A stretch of 64,000 nucleotides of DNA from Paraglaciecola psychrophila 170 (GTDB lineage Bacteria > Pseudomonadota > Gammaproteobacteria > Enterobacterales > Alteromonadaceae): the NCBI RefSeq assembly GCF_000347635.1, contig NC_020514.1:2294001-2358000 (forward strand), read 5' to 3'. Both the position numbers and the translations under genes were made by a program. Positions 31,478 through 40,353 of this stretch are shown here, in pieces. Position 1 is the stretch's first letter. The number at the start of each line of letters is the position of its first letter. The notes under the pieces were generated by a model. It ran no database searches and was not told where the DNA came from. It saw only the letters and a program-made list of their open reading frames with translations.

Positions 31478-31486
31478 TAATTAGCT

Positions 31487-32482
31487 GTGATAACTACTAG
31501 CTTGCCTCTAACTGATTTGCATCGACACCTCGATGGTAATATTCGGCCGTCAACCATTTGGCAGCTTGCTCAAGAATTTTCTATCCCACTGCAGCAGCAA
31601 AACTTAGAAGAGCTTATTCAAGCGACGCAAGTCCAATTTAAAACGACCGACCTTTTGGCTTTTTTGCAGCAAATGGAACTGGGTGTCTCAGTGTTAGCCT
31701 CAGAGCAAGCTTGTTATAGAGTGGCATATGAAAATGTCGAAGATGCTAAGCGGGCAGGTCTCACTTATGTAGAATTACGCTTTTCGCCAGTTTTTATGGC
31801 ACAGGCCCATAATCTTCCCATTGAGCAAGTGGTTGATGCTGTTGTCGCTGGCTGCAAAGCAGGCAGTAAAAAATTTGGTGTACCCGTTAATCTCATTGGC
31901 ATATTAAGTCGCAGTTACGGTGAAGCAACTTGTTATCAAGAGCTTTGGGCATTGCTCAGAGCCAAAGACGATATAGTGGCGCTAGATTTGGCAGGTGATG
32001 AAAAAGGCTTTCCTGCTATCAGGTTTAAACAACATTTTAAATTAGCCAGAGATGCCGGCTGGAACATTACTGTGCACGCTGGTGAAGCCGACGGACCACA
32101 CAGTATTTGGCAAGCAATTGATGAGTTAGGCGCAACGCGGATTGGCCATAGTGTGGCGGCACGAAAAGATCCTCATTTAATGGATTTTATGGCGAAAAAT
32201 GACATCAGCATAGAGTGCTGTTTGACTTCCAACTTTCAAACCGGTGCTTTTACTGATATTGCCCATCACCCGATTAAAACCTTCATCGAAAGGGGCATTG
32301 TGGTGACGTTGAATACCGACGATCCCGGTGTGTCGGGCATTGAGATTGCTGATGAGTACAGGTTAGCTAGGGAGGTTGTGGGGTTGTCTGCTAAGCAGCT
32401 TGCTCAGATACAGTTGAATGGGGTTGAGGTGGCGTTTGCGGGGGATAGTGTTAAGTGGGAGTTGTTGAGTCAATCTCGTTAA
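31487..32482 (+). CDS. add: Adenosine deaminase
   Basis: 331 residues from GTG. TIM-barrel amidohydrolase motifs: DLHRHLDGN (metal-binding HxH, ~10-18), HAGEADG (~195-201), GHSV (~218), and LNTDDPGVS with catalytic Asp (~275-283). It deaminates adenosine to inosine in purine salvage. Near the 3' end the codon use shifts toward G/T, with no obvious functional meaning. Confidence 0.95.
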   Translation: MITTSLPLTDLHRHLDGNIRPSTIWQLAQEFSIPLQQQNLEELIQATQVQFKTTDLLAFLQQMELGVSVLASEQACYRVAYENVEDAKRAGLTYVELRFSPVFMAQAHNLPIEQVVDAVVAGCKAGSKKFGVPVNLIGILSRSYGEATCYQELWALLRAKDDIVALDLAGDEKGFPAIRFKQHFKLARDAGWNITVHAGEADGPHSIWQAIDELGATRIGHSVAARKDPHLMDFMAKNDISIECCLTSNFQTGAFTDIAHHPIKTFIERGIVVTLNTDDPGVSGIEIADEYRLAREVVGLSAKQLAQIQLNGVEVAFAGDSVKWELLSQSR

Positions 32483-32527
32483 GCTTTTCTTTTTATATTT
32501 TATACTGCGTTAAAGTATGCGCTGACG

Positions 32528-33507
32528 TGTTGTGGTTGAATTAGCCGGACACTTCAATAAAGGATTATAATCCTGTTAATTGAGGTGAATATGACTAAAC
32601 GAACAAACAAGCATTATCCAGCAGAATTTAAGTAAGAAGCGGTTGCTCTGGTAATTGAGCAAGATTACTCAATCGTGCAAGCAGCTGCATCTTTGGGCGT
32701 GACAGACAAACTACTTTACAACTGGGCAGCCAAACATAAGAAACAAGCACAAGGTGATGTGTTGTCTGGTGATGAACGGGCAGAGTTAATTCAGCTCAGG
32801 AAGGATAATAAACGTCTACACATGAAGCGTAAAATCCTAAAAAAGGCAAGTGCCTTCTTCGCGAAAGAAATGAAGTAAGATATTCTTTTATAAGTGAGCT
32901 TGATGCTAAATATCCTGTGTCAGTTGCTTGTAAAGTGATGGAAGTGAGTTCGTCAGCATACTACGTATGGCTAAAAAGACCGGGTGAACTCATAGTCGCT
33001 CAAACACTTAGACTGTATCGACGAGCAAAAATATTATTCAAGGCGAGTCGAAACAGTTGAGGCAGCGCAGAGCTTGCTAAAGCACTACGCAAAGAAGGCT
33101 TTGAGATAACACGTTATCGCGCCATTAAGCTAATGGAGCGGCTTAAATTAGTTGTGACTCGGAGAATAGTTTATAAAGTGACAACCAAGCGAAAACACAG
33201 TGATAGAGGCTCTCAGTATACGAGTACAGGCTTTAGAAACTTGCTGTCGCGATTAGGTTGTCGAGCCCAGCATGGGTGACGTTGGAGCTTGCTGGGATAA
33301 TGATGTTGTGGAGCGTTTCTTTGGAAGTATAAAGCATGATTGGTTGTTTAAAGTACCGCAGCCAACTTGATGACATATGCGAGAAGATGTGACTAGGTAC
33401 ATGAAATATTACAATGTTGAGCGACTGCATTCAGCCAATTTGGATCAATCGTCAATTGAATTTAAAAACTCCTTTAGAAAAGTGTCCGGTTGGAGTTGAC
33501 CAGAACA
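32528..33507 (+). mobile_element. IS3-family element, copy 1 (internally deleted, decayed)
   Basis: About 980 bp between imperfect terminal inverted repeats: left tgttgtgg...ccggacacttc (32528-32554) and right aagtgtccggttgg...cagaaca (33480-33507). The shared core is ccggacactt/aagtgtccgg. The intact length would be near 1.2-1.3 kb. The part encoding the DDE catalytic core is missing (see orfAB entry). No target-site duplication is evident. Confidence 0.75.
32591..33455 (+). pseudogene. IS3-family transposase orfA/orfB remnants
   Basis: OrfA starts MTKRTNKHYPAEFK then meets TAA (a one-base change from CAA), and resumes as EAVALVIEQDYSIVQAAA with a HTH and a leucine-zipper-like coil to EMK at 32878. 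OrfB follows with many stops. From about 33200 the frame jumps directly to the C-terminal DRGSQYTSTGF and the final D-E region (GACWDNDVVERFFGSIK, where E is catalytic), so the first Asp region is deleted. Clearly inactive. Confidence 0.75.
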
Positions 33508-34112
33508 ATCACCGAAGTATCAACTTTAAGGACGTGCAGCTTTATTAGGCTTTATGACAAATTAAAGATTATGTGCTTCCTCTTTTGGCGTTCTTTTGGT
33601 TATTTATATAAGATTAACACGACTTTAAAATTAAAATCTGTTGATTTAATATCGATTTTAAAAAACAGTAAGCACTAGGCGTTGAGCGTGTAGTTTAAAG
33701 AGAATGAAAGTCAAATATATGCTGAGTATTAAGCGAAGAACATGGACTAGCTCATGTATGGTCTAATGAACCTAATTTAAGCCCATCCGCTTAAATTGTG
33801 CGAGCGGATGGGGATATCAAATTAGAGGGGAAATACTGCTCGGTCAAAAAGGACACAAAATATAACTCCGCCATTCTATAAATTTGTCATTTATAGAAAT
33901 GTTAACGGTTTAAAGGATTACCTCTCTTATATTTTTTATATTTTTTATATTTTTTATATTTATTGAGCAGAATATAAATAGAAGTATAATGCGTGTCAAA
34001 ATTAATGTCATAACGGTTTTTATGAATGTGCACAAGCATACCTAAATGTGTGTGTTGTGTCAAGAAGGTGTAATGAGAACATATAAAAGCACAGCAGTTC
34101 GAGGTCAAAATC
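33508..34112. other. 605-base AT-rich intergenic stretch
   Basis: No supported gene. It contains a 10-bp perfect inverted repeat cccatccgct/agcggatggg (33782-33812) and a 9-base tandem repeat of ttttttata (33928-33962). The AT content is higher than in the core genes. It probably belongs to a horizontally acquired or decaying segment between the two IS3 copies. Confidence 0.5.
33928..33962. repeat. 9-bp AT tandem repeat
   Basis: Close to four units of ttttttata in tandem. A slippage-prone microsatellite upstream of the winged-helix regulator gene. Confidence 0.75.
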
Positions 34113-34538
34113 TTGATTTCTAGTATACGGGTAGAATCCCATAAAAGTGTTCAAGGACAGCAAGTAAGCAAATATCAAATTCCTAGCTTGGGTTTATGTA
34201 ATGCACAATGTGTTACATGCCCAAAACAATTTCATGCAATTTATTTTGACACGAATGTTTTTATTAAGAGGTATGTCTTGTCAGTAGCTGGAACTACATA
34301 CCGAATATCAGATCCCATGTTCAGGATCCTTTGTGCTTTTCATAAGCATGAGGGTAGAGTCGTCAGTAGGAATTTTTTGTTGGCATATGGATGGGGAATA
34401 AGCAATAAAGTTAATAATAATGTAACTGTAGCCATATCTGAGTTGAGAAGTTTACTGAAAAATATAACAGATCTGGAAATAATCACAATTCATGGTAAGG
34501 GATATCAGTTGGTCAATAAAAAAGGACTTTTTAAGTGA
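34113..34538 (+). CDS. Orphan OmpR/ToxR-type winged-helix regulator
   Basis: 141 residues as read from a TTG at 34113; no ATG is near, so the start is uncertain. Residues ~45-138 form a Trans_reg_C winged helix: YVLSVAGTTYRISDPMFRILCAFHKHEGRVVSRN, then NNNVTVAISELRSLL (recognition helix) and IITIHGKGYQLV (wing). The N-terminus carries two CxxC-like cysteine clusters (CNAQCVTC, ~29-36), unusual and perhaps metal or redox sensing. No receiver domain or membrane segment. It precedes an EAL-like remnant. Confidence 0.7.
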   Translation: MISSIRVESHKSVQGQQVSKYQIPSLGLCNAQCVTCPKQFHAIYFDTNVFIKRYVLSVAGTTYRISDPMFRILCAFHKHEGRVVSRNFLLAYGWGISNKVNNNVTVAISELRSLLKNITDLEIITIHGKGYQLVNKKGLFK

Positions 34539-34638
34539 TTCATATTCCATCAATATCTGTCACTCATAAAGATTATCAGTTTACTGTGTAACCGAGAGTT
34601 GAGTTAATAACTGACCGCACATCAAAAAAACTGCATTT

Positions 34639-35016
34639 ATGAAATGTTGTGCGTTATTAATAAAGGCAAATCAAACAGATTTGCCCCACAAGTTTTTTAG
34701 TGAGTTAAATCAACAAGATTTTTATACGATTTATCGTCATGTACTGAGCTTTTTAACAAGACAAACTACGTCAGCAATTTCACTTAGCACAAGTTTTGAT
34801 TTCTTAAGGTACATTACGTTAAATGCTTATATCAGAATTTGTAGATGTTAAGTTCATTTTAGAACTAATAGAAACCAGTCCTTTACATTCAACAATTCAA
34901 ATTGAAGATCGATTAAGTGATAACATAAAATATCCTAAAGTAAGTATTTGGTTAGATGACCTTGGAACTGAGCGGGCAAATATTGATTTAATAAATCTAA
35001 TTAACCTGAGATCTGC
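34639..35016 (+). pseudogene. Possible EAL-domain remnant cut by IS982-like element
   Basis: Two overlapping short frames. The second (34823-35020) reads FVDVKFILELIETSP...VSIWLDDLGTERANIDLINL, which resembles the ELIE...xDDFGTGxxN part of EAL c-di-GMP phosphodiesterases, with several key residues changed. The first frame (34639-34851, MKCCALLIKANQ) may be the same gene shifted. The segment stops where the IS982-like element begins. It may once have been joined to the winged-helix gene upstream. Confidence 0.4.
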
Positions 35017-35903
35017 TTAAGCGATAATCATAGAGTTCAGCTCTACTTCAGTTAAATTCAGGCTTGGCTTATTTTCTTTTAAGCCATAATGGGCCCATTC
35101 CGCGGGATGAATTCAGCATAAAGCCATTCATACTCCGATACCTTGAGTGTTCGATGTAAGAAATATTCTTAATTTGGTCGTTTATTGTTCAAGTTATATA
35201 GCGCCTTGAAAGCATGGCCCTATCCCACAACGATATAGCTTTTGCATTCATATTTTTGCGAACGGTTGTGATGAGACTTACACCTTTGTCTAATAAATCT
35301 GCTTCCAAAGCTTTACTCAAATAGCCTTTGTCTCCATACAATTTATCAGTTAAACATTCTGCTAATTCACGCACGGGTTGAGTGTCATGCACATTGCCGG
35401 TTGTGACTTTTGCAGCAACAATTTCACCGTGATGATTGACGACTAAGTGGAGCTTGAAACCATAAAACCAACCCATAGTACCTTTACCTCGTTGAGCGAT
35501 ACCGTTGAAGGTTTTATGTCTAGGTATTCGAATATTATGGCACACATTGATGCTCGTAGAGTCAATGAATTCGAGTCCTGAGGGCTTTCCTTTAAGTGAT
35601 GTAAAGTAGGCACACATGGGCACAATAACTCTAGGCATGACCGCTATAAATTGTGTGTAACTCAATAAATTTGGAAACGCATTCTTGTACACAAGAGATA
35701 CATACTCAAGAGAGTAGTTTTTGAAATCACGGTAATGTGACATATGAAAACTGACGACAATCGTCATGATTTCATATGTGGTCATTTGCCACTTCTCTTT
35801 GACGTTTTCGCGTTGCGTCTTCGAGCAGTTGTTTACGCCATTGAGGAATAAATACTTTGCAAAAATCATCGACATCACAAAACAACTCAACTAATTTACT
35901 CAT
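35017..35903 (-). pseudogene. IS982-family transposase, frameshifted
   Basis: The start is ATG at 35903 ([15 protein letters not shown]); the frame breaks near 35800, where REV replaces REKWQMTT, and the long middle part (35189-35800) reads FIDSTSINVCHN...RHKTFNGIAQRGKGTMGW with the DDE residues. Then a TGA follows RRYIT, the reading resumes TINDQIKNISYIEHS, shifts again, and ends HYGLKENKPSLNLTEVELN with TAA at 35017. At least two frameshifts and one stop: inactive. The family uses a DDE transposase of ~290 residues. Confidence 0.8.
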
Positions 35904-35986
35904 GCCTGTTCACTTTTTAGATTCATCTCTTTTAGTCGAAAGATCGGATCTTGGAACAGGCATTTAGTTCAATTTCTTAAACAGGA

Positions 35987-36443
35987 TTCAGATTAATTAG
36001 CAATTGTCATGGATTTGTACTCACTCCGTATTGTTGGTTGGCATATATCAAAACGCATGACGCGTGATTTGGTCGAGCAATTGCTGGTAAAGGCTCATAA
36101 CTTACGTAAACCGGCAAAAGGTGTGGTATTTCACAGTGATAGAGTCTCTCAGTACACGAGTACAGGCTTTAGAAACTTGCTGTCGCGATTAGGTTGTCGA
36201 GCCCAGCGTGGGTGACGTTGGAGCTTGCTGGGATAATGCTGTTGTGGAGCGTTTCTTTGGAAGTATAAAGCATTATTGGTTGTTTAAAGTACCGCAGCCA
36301 ACTTGATGACATATGCGAGAAGATGTGACTAGGTACATGAAATATTACAATGTTGAGCGACTGCATTCAGCCAATTTGGATCAATCGCCAATTGAATTTG
36401 AAAACTCCTTTAGAAAAGTGTCCGGTTGGGGTTGACCAGAACA
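35987..36443 (+). mobile_element. IS3-family element, copy 2 (3' part only)
   Basis: Carries the OrfB catalytic region missing from copy 1 (AIVMDLYSLRIVGWHIS, then VVFHSDRVSQYTSTGF) and the same right end as copy 1: aagtgtccggttgg...cagaaca, ending 36443. From 36140 it is almost identical to 33205-33507 of copy 1, including the same internal stop codons. The 5' half is absent, replaced by the IS982-like insertion or a deletion. Confidence 0.75.
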
Positions 36444-36693
36444 GGTGAGCAACGTATGGCTAAAAGTAACACTGGGTGGTTTCTTCTTCGGTAGGTTTAG
36501 TTAAGGCTACAATACGCACAACTCTGGGATTGAGCTTAGCGGTGATTGTTTTGATTGCACCGCCTTTACCTGCGGCATCTCTGCCTTCAAAAAGCACTAC
36601 CACTTTCTGACCCGTTTTTTGCACTGATTCTTGCAAATGGGCCAGTTCAATTTGTAACTTAGCTAAGTGTTTTACGTATTTAGATTTTTTCAT
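36444..36693 (-). pseudogene. Polyphosphate kinase 2 (PPK2) gene, 5' stump cut by IS3 element
   Basis: Minus-strand reading from MKKSKYVKHLAKLQIELA gives an N-terminal helix and a Walker A motif FEGRDAAGKGGA (~36-47), then KPTEEETTQCYF with TAG, where PPK2 proteins read TQWYFQRY. Homology (PYVAHL) continues to the IS boundary at 36443. The Walker B/lid part is absent. PPK2 uses polyphosphate to phosphorylate GDP/ADP; this copy is dead. Confidence 0.8.
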
Positions 36694-36813
36694 CCTTTCA
36701 ACCTTTCATCTTTTCACTTGTTCAATAAATATCTGTTAAAAAATAATTTTAAAATTAAAGACTTTGATAAACTAAAACTCTACATCCTTAGCCTCAAGAA
36801 ACATACTTTATTT

Positions 36814-39800
36814 ATGCTGTATCTGGTTCAGTCAAACAAAATGGAATGCTTAGCAGATAGTTTAATCAGTTGTTTGCAAGAAACTGCAGGGTGCGGGCCG
36901 CTAGGGCACGGTACATCTGTATTTGAGTCAGACCAAATATTGGTGCAGAGCCCGGGTATGTCGCAGTGGTTAAAAATCCAAATAGCTGAAAAACTGGGTA
37001 TTGCGGCGAATATCGACTTTCCGCTGCCATCAAGTTTTATTTGGCAGTTGTACCAACAACATATCCAACACTTACCTGAACAATCAGCCTTTACCAAGCC
37101 AAATATGACATGGAAACTGATGTCGATATTGCCCACTATGCTTGAGCAACCTGAGTTTGCGGCAATAGAACAGTATTTAAAGGATTCACAACCTCTAAAG
37201 TTATATCAATTATCCGGTAAAATTGCGGATGTGTATGACCAATATTTGGTTTACCGACCCGACTGGATCATACATTGGGAAGCTGGCCATAATGACCTTC
37301 CTGATACGAATGATTTAAGTATTTGTGAGTCTCATCCATGGCAGCCCATTTTATGGCGCGCTTTGGTAACCAATAGCAAAGATTTGGGTGAGTCACCTTT
37401 TCATAGAGCCAATTTACATCACACTTTGCTTGAAGCCTTACATAATCCAGTTAATCAAAAAAGCACGGCTGAAGCGGAAAAACCTCTCATGGTTTTTGGT
37501 ATTTCAGCCATGCCAATGCAACAACTAGAAGTACTCAGTGCTTTGGCTGAAACACGGGATGTGTTGATATTTTGGTTTAATCCTAGTCAGCATTATTGGG
37601 GCGATATAGTGGATAAAAAAACCCAGGCTAAAGCCCAACTTAAAGCGATAGACAATTCAGAACTGGCCGGAGTCGAGTTTTTAGATATAGGCAATCCACT
37701 GTTGGCTTCTTGGGGCAAGTTAGGTCGAGATTACCAAGATATGTTGCTGAGCTTTGAATTGCAGCAACAAGACTACTTTGTTGATATCCATCCAGAGTGT
37801 CTGCTGCAGCATATTCAATCAGATGTGAATCAATTACAGTTTAGAGCGACAGCAGATGAACTAGACGCCAGCGAGTTATTATCCAACGGTAAAGAGTATC
37901 CTAAAGTTGAAATTACGCCAACAGACAGTTCTTTACAAATCCATGCATGTCACTCCAAAGTACGTGAGCTTGAAATTTTGCACGACCAATTGCTCATGCG
38001 TTTTAATGACAACCCCGATTGGCATCCCGGTGATGTGATTGTGATGATGCCCGACGTTGCCACTTATGCGCCTTTTATCGAAGGGGTGTTTGGTGCTGTA
38101 GAACATCATTTAGCTATTCCTTATGCCATATCTGATCGCAATGTGGGTCAGGTATCACCATTATTGAGCAGCTTTTTACAATTGATGAAATTGCATCAAA
38201 GCCGCTTAACGTTATCTGAAGTATTGTCATTACTTGAAGTACCCGCGGTGCAGCGCAAATTTGCTATCGACCCACAAGAATTTGAACTATTACAACATTG
38301 GTTAACCGATGCGGGTGTGCGCTGGGGCTGGAACGACCATGATAAACAGCGCTGGGATTTACCGGCAGAAAAACAAAACACATGGGTGTTTGGTTTACAG
38401 CGATTGTTAGCCGGTTATGCGATGGCAAGCACCGAGTTGTACCAAGGTGATCAAGACTTAATTTCGGCTTATGCTGATATTGAAGGCCAGCAAGCCGTGG
38501 CTTTAGGTAAGTGTTATCAGTTTACTAGTGCACTATTAAAGGTATTGGCATTTTGCCAAAATCAACAAAGCAATCAACAGAATCAACAGAATATACAGCA
38601 GAAAGTTGAGCAAGCCCTTGAATTGCTAGCTGAGTTGTATGATGCCGATGAAACAGAACAAGCCGACATGCTTATCCTTCGAGAAACCCTCGAAAAAATG
38701 TTAGTCCACAGTCATCAATATACACAACAGATTGATCAAGATGTGTTTGTCAGTGAGCTACAGCAAAATATTCAGGAAAATGGGGTAGGCCAGCGATTTT
38801 TAGCGGGTTATGTGAATTTTTGTACATTAATGCCTATGCGTAGTATCCCTTTTAAAATGGTGTGTTTGTTAGGCATGAACGACAGCGATTATCCTCGTCA
38901 AAGTGTGCCTATGGGGTTTGACCTGATGCGTTTGGCTCCTGCTAAACGTGGTGACAGGTCACGCAGGTTAGACGACCGATACTTGTTTTTAGAAGCTGTG
39001 TTGTCGGCCAGAGAGCAACTGTATTTTAGTTATCAAGGTTTTAGCCAAAAAGACAATAGCCCTTTAGCACCCTCTATTTTGCTCAGTGAGTTAATGGAAT
39101 ATTGCCAACAAGGGTTTTGTTTGTCAGGTGAGTTAGGTTTAGACGTCGAGCAAACCGAAAAAAACCTGCTGGCCCATTTAACGATTAAACATAAATTACA
39201 GCCTTTTAATCAGGCTTATTTTAAGGTTAAGGGTAAAGTTAATGGCGAGGACGCCCAAGCTCACAACAAACCTGAGTCTTATTTAAGCTTTAACAAAAAA
39301 CAACAAGCCATTGCCGAGCAGTTGCAACAACCCTCACAAGCGTTGATGTTTAATGCTGAGCCGTTGACTCAGTCCTTAGAGCAATCTCCTCAACTTGAGC
39401 TTGAGGCTATGATCCAGTTTTTCCAAAACCCTGCTAAAGCATTTTTTATCCAGCGATGGCAAACCCGTTTTTATCCATTAGGGCAGCAAAGTAGTGATGA
39501 AGAACCTTTCTCATTTGATGGTTTAGATAGATATAAATTAAACGAAAGATTAGTGCAGCATTCTCTTGCTACGAGCCTTAAAGACACTTCTGAGCTGGTT
39601 ATCAACGAAGATAGTGTAGAAAGGGTAAATAGTGCAAAGAGTAAAGAAAGTGAAGAAAAAGCTACTTTAGCAAACCAAGAGATAGAACAACCCACTACTA
39701 TCATTAGCTTATTGAACGAACTCAGAGCAGAAGGCAAGTTGCCCGCAGGGCAAAGCGGAGAATTGGCGCTTAGACCATTAGTGAAACAAAGCACGCAACT

Positions 39801-40353
39801 AGCCGAACAAATTAATGAACTCAATACATCGCTCACTCCAGCGCAAAGTGTTGATATTGAGTTGTTGGTTAATAATGTGGTTCTAGTTGGGCGTGTTGAC
39901 AGCCTGTATGCACAAAACTTAATACTCTGGCGCGCAGGAAAACTTAGGGCTAAAGATCGTATTGCTTTGTATTTACAATGGTTATGTTTGTGCGCTGATG
40001 TACCCAAGGTTGGACTCAATCAAGCATATTTTATCAGCACTGAAAAATTGTATTCACTACCTGTGATTGAGAAACAAACAGCCCTACAACAACTGGCTAT
40101 TTGGCTTGAACATTGGCAGCTAGGTGGCGAACAAATACTCCATTTTTACCCAGAAGCCGCTTGGCAATGGGCAACGAGTCAGGACATAAACAAAACCTTG
40201 AGCACATTTAAAGGCAATGACTTTGCCGCAGGCGAGGGCACCGAAGCCCACATTCAGAGAGTTTGCCCAGACTTAACCCAGCGTTTTGAACCTTTTAGCC
40301 AAATAGCAGAGGCGTTACTTTTACCTCTTGTTGAATTAGGTGATGCAAAATGA
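36814..40353 (+). CDS. recC: Exodeoxyribonuclease V gamma subunit
   Basis: 1179 residues from ATG at 36814 (MLYLVQSNKME), where homologues begin; the frame extends upstream without support. It has an inactive helicase-like N-half (LVQSPGMSQWLKIQIAEKLGIAANIDFPLPSSF, ~45-75) and the conserved CLLGMNDSDYPR...DRSRRLDDRYLFLEAVLSARE (~680-740). It recognises Chi within RecBCD, the DNA-break repair and DNA-degrading complex. A Gln/Asn-rich insertion (~585-600) is unusual. It overlaps recB by ATGA. Confidence 0.95.
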   Translation: MLYLVQSNKMECLADSLISCLQETAGCGPLGHGTSVFESDQILVQSPGMSQWLKIQIAEKLGIAANIDFPLPSSFIWQLYQQHIQHLPEQSAFTKPNMTWKLMSILPTMLEQPEFAAIEQYLKDSQPLKLYQLSGKIADVYDQYLVYRPDWIIHWEAGHNDLPDTNDLSICESHPWQPILWRALVTNSKDLGESPFHRANLHHTLLEALHNPVNQKSTAEAEKPLMVFGISAMPMQQLEVLSALAETRDVLIFWFNPSQHYWGDIVDKKTQAKAQLKAIDNSELAGVEFLDIGNPLLASWGKLGRDYQDMLLSFELQQQDYFVDIHPECLLQHIQSDVNQLQFRATADELDASELLSNGKEYPKVEITPTDSSLQIHACHSKVRELEILHDQLLMRFNDNPDWHPGDVIVMMPDVATYAPFIEGVFGAVEHHLAIPYAISDRNVGQVSPLLSSFLQLMKLHQSRLTLSEVLSLLEVPAVQRKFAIDPQEFELLQHWLTDAGVRWGWNDHDKQRWDLPAEKQNTWVFGLQRLLAGYAMASTELYQGDQDLISAYADIEGQQAVALGKCYQFTSALLKVLAFCQNQQSNQQNQQNIQQKVEQALELLAELYDADETEQADMLILRETLEKMLVHSHQYTQQIDQDVFVSELQQNIQENGVGQRFLAGYVNFCTLMPMRSIPFKMVCLLGMNDSDYPRQSVPMGFDLMRLAPAKRGDRSRRLDDRYLFLEAVLSAREQLYFSYQGFSQKDNSPLAPSILLSELMEYCQQGFCLSGELGLDVEQTEKNLLAHLTIKHKLQPFNQAYFKVKGKVNGEDAQAHNKPESYLSFNKKQQAIAEQLQQPSQALMFNAEPLTQSLEQSPQLELEAMIQFFQNPAKAFFIQRWQTRFYPLGQQSSDEEPFSFDGLDRYKLNERLVQHSLATSLKDTSELVINEDSVERVNSAKSKESEEKATLANQEIEQPTTIISLLNELRAEGKLPAGQSGELALRPLVKQSTQLAEQINELNTSLTPAQSVDIELLVNNVVLVGRVDSLYAQNLILWRAGKLRAKDRIALYLQWLCLCADVPKVGLNQAYFISTEKLYSLPVIEKQTALQQLAIWLEHWQLGGEQILHFYPEAAWQWATSQDINKTLSTFKGNDFAAGEGTEAHIQRVCPDLTQRFEPFSQIAEALLLPLVELGDAK

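Noticed and set aside
33233..33430. Minus-strand 65-codon frame repeated at 36169-36366
   Set aside because: It is the antisense of the IS3 3' end present in both copies, not a gene.
32528..36443. Composite transposon formed by the two IS3 copies
   Set aside because: Copy 2 has lost its 5' half, both transposases are dead, and the outer flanks (acg / ggt) show no target duplication.
36667..36813. In-frame extension upstream of recC
   Set aside because: RecC homologues start at MLYLVQ-like sequence; the extension has no ribosome-binding site and overlaps the PPK2 stump start on the other strand.
39471..40019. 182-codon minus-strand frame inside recC
   Set aside because: Ser/Leu-rich antisense shadow of a conserved gene, no start signal or recognisable motif.
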